Source of the DNA: Streptomyces sp. MMBL 11-1
Lineage (GTDB): Bacteria > Actinomycetota > Actinomycetes > Streptomycetales > Streptomycetaceae
Direction of reading: 5' to 3'
Assembly (NCBI RefSeq): GCF_028622875.1
Contig: NZ_CP117709.1
Span: 7,939,001 to 8,003,000, forward strand
DNA length: 64,000 nt
Positions 43,263 to 51,407 of this stretch are shown in pieces (the stretch's first letter is position 1; each line of letters starts with the position of its first letter). The notes below the pieces were generated by a model that was not told the DNA's origin, made no database searches, and saw nothing but the letters and a program-made list of their open reading frames with translations. Position numbers and translations under genes: made by a program.

Positions 43263-44170
43263 CCCTTCACCGCGCCGGCGCTGAAGCCCGTGATGAGCCA
43301 CTTCTGGATGAAGGCGAAGACGATCACCACGGGGACGGCCGCGATGACACCGCCCGCCGCGAGAGCGCCCAGGTCGACGCTGTCCGCGCCGATCAGCGTG
43401 TTGAGACCGACCGGGATCGTCTGCTTGTCCTGCTCGCTCAGGAACATCAGGGCGAACAGGAAGTGGTTCCAGCTGTGCACGAACGCGAAGGAGCCGACGG
43501 CGATCAGCCCGGGGCGCAGGAGCGGCAGGACGACGGTGCGGAAGGCGGTGAAGCGTGAGCAGCCATCGACCCAGGCGGCCTCCTCCAGGGAGACGGGGAC
43601 GTTCTTGATGAAGCCGCTGATCAGGATGATCGACAGCGGGAGCTGGAACACCGTCTCCGCGATGACGACGCTGCCCAGCGAATTGATCATCTGGAGGTTC
43701 CGGAAGATCTCGAAGAGCGGCACGAGCATCAGGGCGCCCGGGATGAACTGAGAACAGAGCAACGCGAGCATGAACGCGCCCTTGATCCTGAAGTCGAACC
43801 GGGCCAGGGCGTAGCCTCCGGCCAGGGCCACCAGGGTCGTGGCGACGAGTGTCGCGACGCCGACGATCATGCTGTTCTGGAAGAAGACGGCGAAGCTCCG
43901 CTCGTTCCAGACCTTGGAGAAGTGCGCTCCGGTCATCGGCCACGGCACCAGCGACGTGGAACCGGCGGGCCGGACGGCGAAGAGCAGCATCCAGTAGAAC
44001 GGGATGAGCGTGAAGAGCAGGTACAGGCCGAGCGGCAGGTAGATCTGCCAGCGCGGTACGTCGTCGAAGGCGCGCTCCCGCCCGGGGCGGCGGCGCGGCG
44101 AGGACGGCGGGGAGCCGGGGGCGGAGGACCGCCGAGCGGATCCCTTCTTCTCGGCGAGCAGGGCGGTCAC
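43259..44170 (-). CDS. Carbohydrate ABC transporter permease (MalG-like)
   Basis: The 303-residue permease has six membrane segments and the EAA loop EEAAWVDGCSRFTAFRTVVLPLLRPG that contacts the ATPase. A Ser/Arg/Pro-rich cytoplasmic head of about 35 residues precedes it. GTG start overlaps the MalF-type stop (GTGA) and the stop overlaps the oxidoreductase ATG. With the MalF-type gene it forms the channel for the oligosaccharide. Confidence 0.94.
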   Translation of the reverse strand: MTALLAEKKGSARRSSAPGSPPSSPRRRPGRERAFDDVPRWQIYLPLGLYLLFTLIPFYWMLLFAVRPAGSTSLVPWPMTGAHFSKVWNERSFAVFFQNSMIVGVATLVATTLVALAGGYALARFDFRIKGAFMLALLCSQFIPGALMLVPLFEIFRNLQMINSLGSVVIAETVFQLPLSIILISGFIKNVPVSLEEAAWVDGCSRFTAFRTVVLPLLRPGLIAVGSFAFVHSWNHFLFALMFLSEQDKQTIPVGLNTLIGADSVDLGALAAGGVIAAVPVVIVFAFIQKWLITGFSAGAVKG

Positions 44171-45099
44171 GTGCGGTCGCCTCCGAACTTGCTCAGGCGC
44201 AGATAGACGATCGAACAGAAGAGGAGGATCACGAAGGCGACGGTGGTGAGCGCGGAGGCGTACCCGAAGTCGTGGCCCTCGATCCCGGTGTTCGCCACGT
44301 AGAGGGGCAGGGTGGTGGTCTCACCGGCCGGCCCGCCGCCGGTGAGGGTGTAGAGCAGGTCGACGTTGTTGAACTCCCAGACACCGCGCAACAGGGTGGC
44401 GAGGATGATCGCGTCCCGCAGGTGGGGCAGCGTGATGTGGAAGAACTGCCGCAGCCGGCCCGCGCCGTCGACCGACGCCGCCTCGTACAACTCCTTCGAG
44501 ACGGACTGGAGGTCGGCGAGGATGAGAATCGCGAAGAAGGGGACCCCGCGCCAGAGTTCGGTGACGGTGGCCGCCCAGAAGACGGTTCCGGTGTCCGAGA
44601 GCACCGACGTGCCGTACTCGCCGATCCCGGCGTCCGCCAGGTAGCGGCTGAAGCCGGTCGAGGAGTTGTAGAGCAGGATCCAGATCGTGCTGGTCAGCAC
44701 ACCGGAGACGGCCCAGGGCGAGAAGACCATGGCCCGGGACAGGCCGCGCCCGACGAAGGTCTGGTTGACGATCAGGGCGAGCGCCAGGCCGAGCAGAAGC
44801 TGCAGCGTGACCTGGGTGAAGACCCACTGGGCGCTGAACCCGAGCGTCGGCCAGAACTGGTCGTCCTCGGTGAAGACGCGCCGGAAGTTGTCGAGCCCGG
44901 CGAAGCCGTTCCGCCACGGCTTGGTCACGTTGTAGTTCTGCAGGCTGTAGTAGAAGACGCTGAGCACCGGGTAGGCGATGAAGCCCAGCATCAGCAGCCC
45001 CGCGGGCGCGATCAGCAGATACGGCAGGCGGCGGGGGCTCGCCCGGCGGCGCCGGGACTCTTTGGGCGGCGGTGTGGCCACGGCTGCGGTTGGGGCCAT
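44167..45099 (-). CDS. Carbohydrate ABC transporter permease (MalF-like)
   Basis: The 310-residue permease has six membrane segments and the EAA loop ELYEAASVDGAGRLRQFFHITLPHL. ATG at 45099 with GGAG about nine bases upstream begins the six-gene minus-strand operon. A LacI-type operator lies 67 bases upstream and is the probable control point. Confidence 0.94.
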   Translation of the reverse strand: MAPTAAVATPPPKESRRRRASPRRLPYLLIAPAGLLMLGFIAYPVLSVFYYSLQNYNVTKPWRNGFAGLDNFRRVFTEDDQFWPTLGFSAQWVFTQVTLQLLLGLALALIVNQTFVGRGLSRAMVFSPWAVSGVLTSTIWILLYNSSTGFSRYLADAGIGEYGTSVLSDTGTVFWAATVTELWRGVPFFAILILADLQSVSKELYEAASVDGAGRLRQFFHITLPHLRDAIILATLLRGVWEFNNVDLLYTLTGGGPAGETTTLPLYVANTGIEGHDFGYASALTTVAFVILLFCSIVYLRLSKFGGDRT

Positions 45100-45165
45100 G
45101 ACGCGTCTCCGATCTCTGGGAGGTGCTGGATGCGCTGGACGTTCGGGCCTGTCGGCCGCTGGTGT

Positions 45166-45179
45166 GAAAGCGCTTGCTG
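45166..45179. promoter_or_regulatory. LacI-type operator, shared 14-mer (copy B)
   Basis: GAAAGCGCTTGCTG is identical to the element at 32759 and has the AAGCGCTT core. It lies 67-80 bases upstream of the MalF-type ATG, in position to repress the transporter operon. Confidence 0.65.
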
Positions 45180-45234
45180 TCAGGGGCTGGAGCGGCCCGG
45201 GGAGTGAGGTGCACAAGGGTTCCCTCCGGCTCCA

Positions 45235-45266
45235 CCCGCGTACGGTCGCGGAGCCCGCGTACGGTC
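45235..45266. repeat. CCCGCGTACGGTC direct repeat
   Basis: Two perfect 13-base copies start at 45235 and 45254, 19 bases apart, in the gap after the IlvD/Edd-family gene. A related CCCGCGTACGG lies inside that gene's end at 45307. Confidence 0.6.
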
Positions 45267-45301
45267 ACGGCGCCGCGCGCGGACCGGTCAGCGGCCCCGG
45301 T

Positions 45302-47056
45302 TCATCCCGCGTACGGGTCGGGGACCTCTCCCTCCCGGGCCAGGAACGCGAAGTCGCATCCGGTGTCGGCCTGGGTGATCTGGTCCTGGTACAGCGCCCC
45401 GTAGCCACGGCCGTAGCGGGCGGGCGGCGGGGACCAGGCGGCCCTGCGCCGCTCCAGTTCCTCGTCGTCGATGTCGAGGCGCAGGAGCCGGGCCTCGACG
45501 TCGAGGGTGATGAGGTCGCCGGTGCGGACCAGGGCGAGCGGCCCGCCGACGAACGACTCGGGTGCGATGTGCAGGACGCACGCCCCGTAACTGGTGCCGC
45601 TCATCCGCGCGTCGGAGATCCGCACCATGTCCCGCACACCTTGCTTCAGCAGGTAGTCGGGGATCGGCAGCATGCCGTACTCGGGCATGCCGGGGCCGCC
45701 CTGGGGCCCGGCGTTGCGCAGTACGAGCACGTGGTCCGCGGTGAGGGCGAGGGCCGGGTCGTTGATCGTGCGCTGGAGCTCCCGGTAGTCGTCGAAGACG
45801 ATGGCGGGCCCGGTGTGGCGCAGCAGGCGGGGCTCGGCGGCGATGTGCTTGATGACGGCCCCGTCGGGACAGAGGTTGCCGCGCAGCACCGCGACCCCGC
45901 CTTCCCCGGCCAGCGGGTCGGAGCGCTCGCGGATGACGTCGCTGTTGTGGACGGGGGCCCCGTCGAGCTGTTCGCGCAGGGTGGCGTGCGCGACCGTGGG
46001 CCGGTCCAGATGCAGTACGTCGGTGAGCCGCCCGAGGAAGCCGGGCAGGCCGCCGGCGAAGTGGAAGTCCTCCATCAGGTACCGCCCGCCGGGACGGAGG
46101 TCGGCGAGGACCGGCACCGTGCGGGCGATCCGGTCGAAGTCGTCCAGGGTGAGCTTCACGCCGGACCGGCCCGCCATCGCGATCAGGTGGATCACGGCAT
46201 TGGTGGAGCCGCCGAGCGCGAGAACGGTGGCGACGGCGTCCTCGTACGCCTCCGGCGTCAGGATCTGCGACAACGTCACCCGCCGCAGGACGAGGTCGAC
46301 GATCCGCAGCCCCGAAGCCGCGGCCATCCGCTCGTGCCCGGAGTCGACGGCCGGTATGGACGAGGCACCCGGCAGGGTGACGCCCAGCACCTCGGCGGCG
46401 GCCGTCAGGGTGGAGGCGGTGCCCATCGTCATGCAGTGCCCGGGGGAGCGGGCCAGGCCGTTCTCCAGCTCGGCCATCTCGCAGTCGCCGATGATTCCGG
46501 CCCGCCGCTCGTCCCAGTACCTCCACATGTCCGTGCCGGAGCCGAGGACCTCGTTGCGCCAGTGCCCGGGCAGCATCGGCCCGGCGGGCACGAAGACCGT
46601 CGGCAGGTCCACGGAGGCGGCGCCCATCAGCAGCGCGGGCGTCGACTTGTCGCAGCCGCCCAGCAGCACGGCCCCGTCGACGGGATAGGAGCGCAGCAGC
46701 TCCTCCGTCTCCATCGCCAGCAGGTTGCGGTAGAGCATCGGGGTCGGCTTCTGGAAGGTCTCCGAGAGGGTGGAGACCGGGAATTCCAGCGGGAACCCGC
46801 CCGCCTGCCAGACCCCCCGCTTGACCGCCTGCGCCCGGTCCCGCAGATGGGTGTGGCACGGGTTGATGTCGGACCAGGTGTTGAGCACCGCGATGACCGG
46901 CTTGCCGAGGTGCTCCTCGGGGAGGTAGCCGAGCTGACGGGCGCGGGCCCGGTGGCTGAAGGACCGCAGCCCGTCGGTGCCGAACCACCGGTGGCTGCGC
47001 AGTTCCTCGGGCGCGATCCGGCCGGCTCCCGGGCCCCGGGTGGACGCGTCGTTCAC
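45302..47056 (-). CDS. IlvD/Edd-family sugar-acid dehydratase (L-arabinonate dehydratase-like)
   Basis: The 584-residue dehydratase has three cysteines expected to hold a [2Fe-2S] cluster: NPCHTH, GGCDKSTPA and PGHCMTMGTAST. The C-terminal SGTSYGACVLH block is typical of sugar-acid members, not of branched-chain IlvD. It should dehydrate an aldonic acid such as L-arabinonate or a related pectin-derived acid to a 2-keto-3-deoxy acid. The GTG overlaps the stop of the DapA-family gene (GTGA). The exact substrate is inferred from the pectin context. Confidence 0.9.
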   Translation of the reverse strand: MNDASTRGPGAGRIAPEELRSHRWFGTDGLRSFSHRARARQLGYLPEEHLGKPVIAVLNTWSDINPCHTHLRDRAQAVKRGVWQAGGFPLEFPVSTLSETFQKPTPMLYRNLLAMETEELLRSYPVDGAVLLGGCDKSTPALLMGAASVDLPTVFVPAGPMLPGHWRNEVLGSGTDMWRYWDERRAGIIGDCEMAELENGLARSPGHCMTMGTASTLTAAAEVLGVTLPGASSIPAVDSGHERMAAASGLRIVDLVLRRVTLSQILTPEAYEDAVATVLALGGSTNAVIHLIAMAGRSGVKLTLDDFDRIARTVPVLADLRPGGRYLMEDFHFAGGLPGFLGRLTDVLHLDRPTVAHATLREQLDGAPVHNSDVIRERSDPLAGEGGVAVLRGNLCPDGAVIKHIAAEPRLLRHTGPAIVFDDYRELQRTINDPALALTADHVLVLRNAGPQGGPGMPEYGMLPIPDYLLKQGVRDMVRISDARMSGTSYGACVLHIAPESFVGGPLALVRTGDLITLDVEARLLRLDIDDEELERRRAAWSPPPARYGRGYGALYQDQITQADTGCDFAFLAREGEVPDPYAG

Positions 47057-47955
47057 AGCGACCACGCGGCTGTCAGTCCGGCTACCTCGGCGCGCCGGGC
47101 CTCGGGCAGCACCCGGCTCGGAGCGCGTACGTCGCGGCGGCAGAGTCCCAGTGCGGACAGGGCCTCCTTCACGACGGTGACGTTGTCGGCGGACTGCTCC
47201 TCGGCGCGGAGCTCCTCGAAGCGGCGGATGCGCTCCCAGACCTTCATCGCCGCCACGTAGTCGCCGGCGCGCAGCGCCTCCAGCATGTCGAGCGAGACGG
47301 CCGGGGCGACGTTGACCAGCCCGGAGGTGAAACCGGTGGCGCCGGTGGCGAAGTAGGAGGGGGCGTACAGCTCCGCGAGACCGGCGATCCACACGAACCG
47401 CTCCAGACCGGCGTCCCGGGCGAAGGCGCCGAAGCGGGCCGCGTCGGGGACCGCGTATTTCACGCCGACGACGTTGGGGCAGGCGTCGGCGAGTGCGGCC
47501 AGCCGCTCACCGGCCAGCCGCGGGCTGCGGATGTAGGGGACGACGCCGAGCTGCGGCACGGCCTCGGCGATCGACCGGTGGTAGTCGACCCATCCCTCCT
47601 GCGCGATGTACGGGTGCACCGGCTGGTGCACCATCACCATCGCCGCACCGGCCTCGGCGGCGTGCTCGGCGGCGGCCACCGCGGTCGGCACGTCGTGACC
47701 GACGCCCACCAGGACGGTGGCGCGCCCCGCGGCCTCCTCGACGGTCAGTTCGGTGACCAGGCGCCGCTCGTCGGGGGTGAGGGCGTAGAACTCGCCGGTG
47801 TTGCCGTTCGGGGTGACGGTGCGGACGCCGCCGTCGAGCAGCCTGCGCACCAGGGCGCGGTGGGTAGCGGTGTCGATACTCCCGTCCTCGGCGAACGGTG
47901 TCACCGGGATCGCCACAACGTCTGCGAGGGCCGCCTTCAGCGGAGAGTGGTCCAT
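47053..47955 (-). CDS. DapA-family aldolase/dehydratase (2-keto-3-deoxy sugar acid)
   Basis: The 300-residue TIM-barrel enzyme of the DHDPS/NAL family shows the substrate loop PNGNTGEFYALTPDE, Tyr in VVPYIRSP and Schiff-base Lys in VVGVKYAVP. It probably splits or dehydrates the 2-keto-3-deoxy acid made by the neighbouring dehydratase. The ATG at 47955 gives the usual family length with AAAGG nine bases upstream. A GTG at 48009 that overlaps the GntR stop would add 18 residues and is the alternative. Confidence 0.9.
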   Translation of the reverse strand: MDHSPLKAALADVVAIPVTPFAEDGSIDTATHRALVRRLLDGGVRTVTPNGNTGEFYALTPDERRLVTELTVEEAAGRATVLVGVGHDVPTAVAAAEHAAEAGAAMVMVHQPVHPYIAQEGWVDYHRSIAEAVPQLGVVPYIRSPRLAGERLAALADACPNVVGVKYAVPDAARFGAFARDAGLERFVWIAGLAELYAPSYFATGATGFTSGLVNVAPAVSLDMLEALRAGDYVAAMKVWERIRRFEELRAEEQSADNVTVVKEALSALGLCRRDVRAPSRVLPEARRAEVAGLTAAWSL

Positions 47956-48005
47956 GCGGACTGGCCTTTCGTCGAGGTGCTGGTGAAGCGTGTCCAGCGG
48001 GCGGT

Positions 48006-48662
48006 TCACGCGGCGTCACCCCCGTCTTCGTCGTCGGGGAAGGCGCGGCGTACGAACGACGCGATGTGGTGGTGCAGAGCCCCGGCGGCGGCCTCCGCGT
48101 CATCGGCGAGCGCGAGCCGCAGGATCTCGCGGTGCTCGGCCGCCTCGCGCTCCCAGGAGGGGATGGCCGACCAGGCCACGGTCGACACGAGCGCCGCCTG
48201 GTCGCGGACCTCGTCGAGCATCCGGGAGAGCAGCGGGTTGCCGCAGGGCAGGTACAGGGCCCGGTGGAAGTCCCGGTTGGCCAGCGACCTGTCCGCTGTG
48301 TCGGCCGCCGAGTCGGCCCGCTCCAGGGCCTCCTGGGCCGCCTCCAGCGAGGCGCCCCGGGTGATGGAGCGGCGCAGCGCCTCCGGTTCCAGCAGGAGGC
48401 GTACGTCGTACACCTCCCTGGCCATGGTCGCGTCGACGAGCCGTACGGTGGCGCCCTTGTACTGGCTCATCACCACGAGTCCCGTGCCCGCGAGCGTCTT
48501 GAGCGCCTCGCGGACGGGGGTCTTCGACACCCCGAACTGGGCGGCGAGTTCGGTCTCCACCAGCGCCTGTCCCGGTCTCAGCCGCGCGGTGAGGATGGCG
48601 TGCTTGATGGCCTCCAGCACGTACTGGGTCCGGGACGGGATCGGGGCAGGGGCGAAGGTCAT
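48006..48662 (-). CDS. GntR-family (FadR subgroup) transcriptional regulator
   Basis: The 218-residue regulator has an N-terminal winged helix (VETELAAQFGVSKTPVREALKTLAGTGLV) and a helical FCD effector domain with the metal-binding residues Asp in NRDFHRAL, His in EHREIL and HHH in ALHHHIASF. It should sense a sugar acid and control its own operon with the DapA-family and dehydratase genes. ATG at 48662; candidate operators lie 35-57 bases upstream. Confidence 0.92.
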   Translation of the reverse strand: MTFAPAPIPSRTQYVLEAIKHAILTARLRPGQALVETELAAQFGVSKTPVREALKTLAGTGLVVMSQYKGATVRLVDATMAREVYDVRLLLEPEALRRSITRGASLEAAQEALERADSAADTADRSLANRDFHRALYLPCGNPLLSRMLDEVRDQAALVSTVAWSAIPSWEREAAEHREILRLALADDAEAAAGALHHHIASFVRRAFPDDEDGGDAA

Positions 48663-48696
48663 GGGTGACGGGCTCTCACATCTCGCGTATCGCGTC

Positions 48697-48719
48697 TCAT
48701 ATATGACGTACGAAGTACG
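48697..48719. promoter_or_regulatory. Palindromes upstream of the GntR gene
   Basis: TCATATATGA (48697-48706) is a perfect 10-bp palindrome, directly followed by CGTAC-GAA-GTACG (48707-48719), a 5-bp inverted repeat. They form an AT-rich pocket just upstream of the GntR gene and are candidate autoregulatory sites. Confidence 0.5.
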
Positions 48720-48992
48720 ACGCGTTGAAGTTAGAGCCGCACGGAATGTTTCGTCAACGCTTCCGACCGAAGAACTTCTGAGGCCCGCGCGGCACTTGAC
48801 ACTGTCGATACGTGTGCCGTCCGTGCTGGCGGGCCTTCCCTCGGGCGCCGCACGCGGCCCGGACCGCGCCGCCCGGGCGTCACGTGACTGGGCCTCAACT
48901 CCGTTGGGCACAGGGGCATCGACTTAATAAAAGACAAAAGAAAAGCCCTGTCGGGATCCTTGACCGCGGTCGGCGTGGCGGGCAAGGTTCGA

Positions 48993-49004
48993 GAGAGCGC
49001 TCTC
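48993..49004. promoter_or_regulatory. LacI-type palindrome before the first discoidin enzyme gene
   Basis: GAGAGCGCTCTC is a perfect 12-bp palindrome with the AGCGCT core shared by the other LacI-type sites of this region. It lies 31 bases before the ATG at 49035, close enough to block transcription or to lie in the leader. Confidence 0.55.
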
Positions 49005-49034
49005 CCGTCCTGTTCGATTCCGAGGAGCCCCCGC

Positions 49035-51245
49035 ATGTCCACAGTCATATCCCCAGCGGTACCGGTGCCACGCGGCCCCGGCCGTCGCCCCCCGACGCCG
49101 GTGGCCCGCGGCCTCGTGGGGGCCGTGGTCACGGCCCTGGCCGCCGCCCTTCTCGCCGTCGTCCCCGCCACGCGGGCCGAGGCCGCACCCGTGTTGCTGT
49201 CCCAGGGCAAGCCGGTCACCGCGTCCAGCGAGGAGAACTACGGCACCCCGGCCACCGCGGCCGTCGACGGAAACGCCACCACCCGGTGGTCCAGTGCCGC
49301 GTCCGACCCGCAGTGGATACGCGTCGACCTCGGCGCGACCACGAAGCTGAGCCAGGTCGTCCTGGACTGGGAGGCGGCCTACGGCAAGAGCTACCGCGTC
49401 GAGCTTTCGGCCAACGGCTCCGACTGGTCGACCGCCTACCAAACCACCAGCGGCGACGGCGGCAACGACACCCTGGGCATCAGTGGTGAAGCCCGCTACG
49501 TCCGGGTGATCGGCACCGAACGCGGCACCCAGTACGGGTTCTCCCTCTGGGAGTTCAAGGTCTACGGCGAGTCCGGCGGCACCGGCGGCCCGCAGCTGCC
49601 CGGCGGCGGCGACCTCGGCCCGAACGTGCACGTCTTCGACCCCTCCACGCCCAACATCCAGGCCAAGCTGGACGAGGTGTTCGACGAGCAGGAGGCCTCG
49701 CACTTCGGCAACGGGCGGCACCAGTTCCTCTTCAAGCCCGGCACCTACAACAACCTGAACGCCGAGATCGGGTTCTACACCTCGATCTCCGGCCTCGGCC
49801 TCAAGCCCGACGACACCACCATCAACGGTGACGTGACCGTCGACGCGGGCTGGTTCAACGGCAACGCGACGCAGAACTTCTGGCGTTCGGCCGAGAACCT
49901 GGCCGTCAACCCGGTCAGCGGCACCAACCGCTGGGCCGTCTCGCAGGCCGCGTCCTTCCGCCGCATGCACGTGAAGGGCGGCCTCAACCTGGCACCGAAC
50001 GGCTACGGCTGGGCCAGCGGCGGGTACATCGCCGACACGAAGATCGACGGCCAGGTCGGCAACTACTCGCAGCAGCAGTGGTACACCCGCGAGAGCTCGA
50101 TCGGCGGCTGGTCCAACTCGGTCTGGAACCAGACGTTCTCGGGCGTCGAGGGCGCACCAGCCAACTCGTTCCCGGAGCCCCGCTACACCACGCTGCAGAC
50201 CACGCCGATCTCCCGTGAGAAGCCGTTCCTGTACCTGGACGGCGACACGTACAAGGTCTTCGTTCCCGAGAAGCGCACCAACGCCCGCGGCGTCTCCTGG
50301 AACGGCACCCCGCAGGGCACGTCGATCGGCCTGGACAAGTTCTACGTGGTCAAGGCCGGCGCCACCGCCGCCACGATCAACCAGGCGCTGTCCCAGGGCC
50401 TCAACCTCCTCTTCACGCCCGGCATCTACCACGTCGACCAGACCATCAACGTGAACCGCGCGGACACGGTCGTTCTCGGCCTCGGCCTAGCGACGATCAT
50501 CCCGGACAACGGGGTGACCGCGATGAAGGTCGCCGACGTCGACGGCGTCAAGCTGGCCGGCTTCCTGATCGACGCCGGCACGGTCAACTCCCCGACCCTG
50601 CTGGAGCTCGGCCCGCAGAACTCCTCCGCCGACCACTCCGCCAACCCGACCTCCATCCAGGACGTCTACGTCCGCATCGGGGGCGCGGGCGCGGGCAAGG
50701 CGACCACCTCCATCGCCGTCCACAGCGACGACGTGATCATCGACCACACCTGGGTGTGGCGCGCCGACCACGGTGAGGGCGTCGGCTGGGAGACCAACCG
50801 CGCCGACTACGGGGTCCGGGTGTACGGAGACGACGTGCTCGCCACCGGCCTGTTCGTGGAGCACTTCAACAAGTACGACGTCGAGTGGTACGGCGAGCGC
50901 GGCCGGACGATCTTCTACCAGAACGAGAAGGCGTACGACGCGCCCAACCAGGCAGCCATCCAGAACGGCGACACGAAGGGCTTCGCCGCCTACCGGGTCG
51001 ACGATTCGGTCGACGTCCACGAGGGCTGGGGGATGGGCAGTTACTGCAACTACAACGTCGACTCGACCATCCGCCAGGACCACGGCTTCAAGGCCCCGGT
51101 GAAGCCGGGCGTGAAGTTCCACAGCCTGCTGGTGGTGTCGCTCGGCGGAATGGGCCATTACAACCACGTCATCAACAACACCGGAGCCTCCACGGTCCCG
51201 GCCGGCACCACGACCGTGCCGTCCACCCTGGTCTCCTTCCCCTGA
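49035..51245 (+). CDS. Secreted tandem beta-helix enzyme with N-terminal F5/8C domain (GH55-like)
   Basis: The 736-residue secreted protein has a long signal region (cleavage near AEA, residue 50). An F5/8C (CBM32-like) domain at about 55-180 shows RWSSAASDPQWIRVDLG. Two right-handed beta-helix regions follow, opening IQAKLDEVFDEQ/FLFKPGTYNN and TINQALSQGLNLLFTPGIYHV. The tandem beta-helix layout resembles GH55 exo-beta-1,3-glucanases. Some databases call such proteins adenylyl cyclase, which has no support in the sequence. The GAGGAG ribosome site is close to the ATG. The polysaccharide substrate is unsure. Confidence 0.75.
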   Translation: MSTVISPAVPVPRGPGRRPPTPVARGLVGAVVTALAAALLAVVPATRAEAAPVLLSQGKPVTASSEENYGTPATAAVDGNATTRWSSAASDPQWIRVDLGATTKLSQVVLDWEAAYGKSYRVELSANGSDWSTAYQTTSGDGGNDTLGISGEARYVRVIGTERGTQYGFSLWEFKVYGESGGTGGPQLPGGGDLGPNVHVFDPSTPNIQAKLDEVFDEQEASHFGNGRHQFLFKPGTYNNLNAEIGFYTSISGLGLKPDDTTINGDVTVDAGWFNGNATQNFWRSAENLAVNPVSGTNRWAVSQAASFRRMHVKGGLNLAPNGYGWASGGYIADTKIDGQVGNYSQQQWYTRESSIGGWSNSVWNQTFSGVEGAPANSFPEPRYTTLQTTPISREKPFLYLDGDTYKVFVPEKRTNARGVSWNGTPQGTSIGLDKFYVVKAGATAATINQALSQGLNLLFTPGIYHVDQTINVNRADTVVLGLGLATIIPDNGVTAMKVADVDGVKLAGFLIDAGTVNSPTLLELGPQNSSADHSANPTSIQDVYVRIGGAGAGKATTSIAVHSDDVIIDHTWVWRADHGEGVGWETNRADYGVRVYGDDVLATGLFVEHFNKYDVEWYGERGRTIFYQNEKAYDAPNQAAIQNGDTKGFAAYRVDDSVDVHEGWGMGSYCNYNVDSTIRQDHGFKAPVKPGVKFHSLLVVSLGGMGHYNHVINNTGASTVPAGTTTVPSTLVSFP

Positions 51246-51407
51246 GCCGCCCCCGCGGTGGGGCCCCGGTGCCGGTATTGACCGTCGGTCCGGGGGTCCC
51301 CCGCGGTGCGGGCCGGCTTTCCCGTCGGCCTTCTCTCCTACGGACGGCCGCTGTCCTCCCGGACGGTGGCCGTCCGTGTTCCCCCCCCCATATCCCCAGG
51401 AGTCGCC

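Noticed and set aside
49035..51245. Adenylyl cyclase annotation for the discoidin/beta-helix protein
   Set aside because: No cyclase catalytic motif is present; the beta-helix repeats and F5/8C domain point to a carbohydrate-active enzyme.
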